From the NCBI GenBank assembly GCA_902803245.1, contig CADCPJ010000127.1:1-7896 (forward strand): a stretch of DNA of 7,896 bases. Reading direction: 5' to 3'. The translations under genes were made by a program, and so were the position numbers. Positions 5,697 through 7,896 of this stretch are shown here, piece by piece. The notes below the pieces were generated by a model that saw only the letters and a program-made list of their open reading frames with translations, was not told the origin of the DNA and searched no databases. The first letter of the stretch is position 1. Every line of letters starts with the position of its first letter. The DNA comes from an uncultured Lachnospiraceae bacterium (GTDB lineage Bacteria > Bacillota > Clostridia > Lachnospirales > Lachnospiraceae).

Positions 5697-7896
5697 TCAC
5701 TGCACGTCACTTCCCGCATCACATGACAGAGTTCCGCTGAGAATGCAGCTTCCATCAACGTATTTGTAGTCAAGTGCCCGGCATGCGCGGCGAGTCAGCG
5801 TAACGGAGAGAGGATCTCCTTCTTCCAGGGGATTTGCGTCCCGGCCAGGGTAACTCACTTCCATGTCCACGCTGCCACTGCCCGCATCGCTGTACTCATA
5901 AAGCAGATGGAGCTCATCTTCCCCGCCAAGTGTCGGCAGAATGATCTGCTGGCAGAGTTCCTCCGCAACAGTCAGCATATTGTTTATGAGTCTTCTGCTG
6001 ATCATGTGCCGTATGCCGAACTGTTCGATCCCGGCAAACTGCCCCAGGGAATCAAAACTGTTTTTCCGGAAGGAGGTCTCAAAGACCTTCAGGCGGCGGA
6101 TGAACTGTCGGGTTTTGTCTTTCTTCGGTGCGTCAAAGATCTCCTCAGGGGTCCCCTCTTCATAGATGATTCCTTCGTCCATGAAGAACACCCGGTTCGA
6201 TACCTCCCTGGCAAAGCTCATCTCGTGGGTGACAATCATCATGGTCATCCCCTCCGCGGCGAGCCTGCGAATTACCGAGAGCACCTCTCCAATCATGGTT
6301 GGGTCCAAAGCAGAGGTCGGCTCATCGAAGAGGAGGATCTTCGGGTACATCGCGACGGCCCGGACTATGGCAACCCTTTGCTGCTGTCCGCCGGAGAGGT
6401 GTTCCGGAAGAGTGAGCGCCTTGTCTGTCAGTCCGACCATCTGCAGAAGCTGCATGCTCTTTTCACCGGCTTCCTTTTCGCTTCGCTTTAAAAGCTTCGT
6501 CTGGGCAAGCATCAGGTTTTCTATGACGGTCAGATGGGAAAACAGATTGAAAGACTGAAATACCATCCCGATCTGCTGTCTCATGTGATTGACGTCGCAG
6601 CTCTTCGCAAATGTATCCTGCCCTTCAAAGAGAAGCGTTCCGCCGTCTGCAGTCTCCAGATGGTTTATGAGGTTAAGCAGGGTGCTTTTCCCTGTTCCGG
6701 ACGGGCCGATCACTGCAACCACGTCTCCCTCATGGATTTCGCAGCTCATGTCCTTCACGGGTGTCACATTCTCAAAGCTCTTCTTCAAATGCTCCGCCCG
6801 GATGAGCACTTCCCTGCTCTCCTCTTTTTCAGCACCGGACTGCCGGACGAGCTCCCTGTCCGAATCTCCGTGAAAAGCCTCGACGATTTCAACGATCTCT
6901 TTTCTGACGTGCCTCTGCTGCGGATGGATTCTCTTTTCCACCGCTCTAAGAAGCGAGATCAGCAGGAGGCAGAGAAGAAAATAGACCAAAGAAGTAAAAA
7001 GCAGCGGGAAGAAAGCTTCATAGGTCCTGGAGCGGATGATGTCCGAGGCCTTCGTCAGATCTATGACGGAGATATAGCCTGCAACCGATGTCATCTTTAC
7101 CGTGGCAATCAGCTGTCCGCTGTAGGGCGGCAGGAAATGAACGAGCGCCTGCGGCAGGACTACCGAGCGAAAGGTCTGCAGCTGCCCGAAGCCAAGGGCA
7201 GTCGCCGCTTTCGCCTGGCCGGGGGGCACAGCATTGATGCCGCTGCGGAATATCTCCGAGCAGTACGCGGAAAACTCAAGGGAGAATGTGATCGCGCAGA
7301 TCCAGAAGGAGTCGAGGCCGCTGTTGCCAAAGACCAGGTAATTGAGGACAAGCAGGAGCACCACAACGGGAAGCGACCTGAATATCCGGATATACAAACC
7401 GGCAAGCGCACTGACATACGGGTTTTTCCGCATGCGCAGATAGCAGATCAGCACGCCGAGCAGCGTTCCGAAAACGCCGGAGACAAGAGAGAGCAAAATG
7501 GTCACTTTCAGTCCGGACAGCAGGATTTTATACCGGTCCTCCGTGATGAACGTGCGCCGGATACTGTCTCTCATATTCTTAATAAAGACGGATGCCTTTG
7601 AAACTTCTTTCATGACAGGTTCTCTTCTCACGAGAAGATAGTATTCATCCGTCAAAAGGGTATCCGTGACATTGATGGTCTCCAGCCTTTCGGGAGAAGG
7701 TGCAATCGAATCCGCGCAGATATCATACATGCCGGAGGCAAGGCCTGTCATTTCCGCAGACTTTGCAACGACTTCGTACTGGGGGGTGTATCCGGAAGCG
7801 GCGCAGAATCCATTGATGATCTCAATAAACTCACCGGTAAGCGTCTCCCCCACATAAAATGTCATCGGGGTCCACAGACCTCCGGTTGAGACCCGC
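5697..7896 (-). CDS. Single-chain amino-acid ABC transporter: binding domain (partial)-permease-ATPase-extra domain; 5' end outside window
   Basis: A polar-amino-acid importer of the His/Gln/Arg class with all core parts in one chain. The frame is open to the right edge; the ATG at 7865 is internal, because the residues before it (GLWTP) continue a binding-protein motif. Visible length is 732 residues; numbering here counts from that ATG. Solute-binding part, to about 85: [28 protein letters not shown] (44-62). Permease, about 110-310, with five likely membrane segments and the EAA loop [20 protein letters not shown] (206-225). Linker about 311-352, charged. ATPase, about 353-592: Walker [10 protein letters not shown] (387-395), Q-loop Q437, signature LSGGQQQR (490-497), Walker B ILLFDEP (510-516), H-loop H547; all catalytic motifs are intact, so it should hydrolyse ATP. 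Residues about 594-722 form an additional domain, perhaps a decayed histidine-kinase-type ATPase fold. Only half of a normal binding domain sits before the permease. The gene converges on the nucleotidase. The substrate is probably an amino acid; which one is unknown. Confidence 0.93.
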   Translation of the reverse strand, partial: RVSTGGLWTPMTFYVGETLTGEFIEIINGFCAASGYTPQYEVVAKSAEMTGLASGMYDICADSIAPSPERLETINVTDTLLTDEYYLLVRREPVMKEVSKASVFIKNMRDSIRRTFITEDRYKILLSGLKVTILLSLVSGVFGTLLGVLICYLRMRKNPYVSALAGLYIRIFRSLPVVVLLLVLNYLVFGNSGLDSFWICAITFSLEFSAYCSEIFRSGINAVPPGQAKAATALGFGQLQTFRSVVLPQALVHFLPPYSGQLIATVKMTSVAGYISVIDLTKASDIIRSRTYEAFFPLLFTSLVYFLLCLLLISLLRAVEKRIHPQQRHVRKEIVEIVEAFHGDSDRELVRQSGAEKEESREVLIRAEHLKKSFENVTPVKDMSCEIHEGDVVAVIGPSGTGKSTLLNLINHLETADGGTLLFEGQDTFAKSCDVNHMRQQIGMVFQSFNLFSHLTVIENLMLAQTKLLKRSEKEAGEKSMQLLQMVGLTDKALTLPEHLSGGQQQRVAIVRAVAMYPKILLFDEPTSALDPTMIGEVLSVIRRLAAEGMTMMIVTHEMSFAREVSNRVFFMDEGIIYEEGTPEEIFDAPKKDKTRQFIRRLKVFETSFRKNSFDSLGQFAGIEQFGIRHMISRRLINNMLTVAEELCQQIILPTLGGEDELHLLYEYSDAGSGSVDMEVSYPGRDANPLEEGDPLSVTLTRRACRALDYKYVDGSCILSGTLSCDAGSDVQ

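Noticed and set aside
6534..7601. A 355-codon plus-strand open frame opposite the transporter
   Set aside because: It mirrors the codon bias of the permease and ATPase on the other strand; its product is charged and motif-free, and no ribosome binding site was seen.
7863..7896. ATG at 7865 as the true start of the transporter
   Set aside because: The frame stays open to the window edge and the residues just before it complete a binding-domain motif (GLWTP), so the gene begins outside.

Overview
The window looks like chromosome from a Gram-positive gut-type clostridium, most likely a Lachnospiraceae-like member of the Firmicutes. The grounds are a moderate GC content (a little above half by eye), an AAAGGAG-type ribosome binding site, TGnTATAAT promoters, a secreted soluble nucleotidase, and a permease domain fused to a binding domain, as I recall from anaerobic gut bacteria. 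The taxonomic call is an inference. No rRNA, tRNA, CRISPR array, insertion sequence or phage gene was seen.

Layout. (1) Positions 1-3193, minus strand: the first 1064 residues of a nonribosomal peptide synthetase, with order adenylation, carrier, condensation, then the start of a second adenylation domain that runs off the left edge. (2) Positions 3194-3624: a 431-bp divergent intergenic region with promoters for both directions, a spaced dyad, a repeated GTTAACGA box and, on the minus strand, a possible terminator/antiterminator pair in the synthetase leader. (3) Positions 3625-5376, plus strand: a secreted two-domain 5'-nucleotidase of the UshA/YfkN type. (4) Positions 5377-5696: a convergent intergenic region with a doubtful 40-codon frame and a very strong GC-rich terminator. 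(5) Positions 5697-7896, minus strand: an amino-acid ABC transporter with part of the solute-binding domain, the permease and the ATPase in one polypeptide, plus an extra C-terminal domain of about 125 residues. Its N-terminus lies beyond the right edge.

The three genes are separate transcription units: the synthetase and nucleotidase diverge, and the nucleotidase and transporter converge. I see no sequence evidence that they form one pathway. The most unusual items are the single-chain transporter with its half binding domain and odd C-terminal domain, and the synthetase that opens with an adenylation domain lacking the aspartate that normally binds an amino acid's alpha-amino group.
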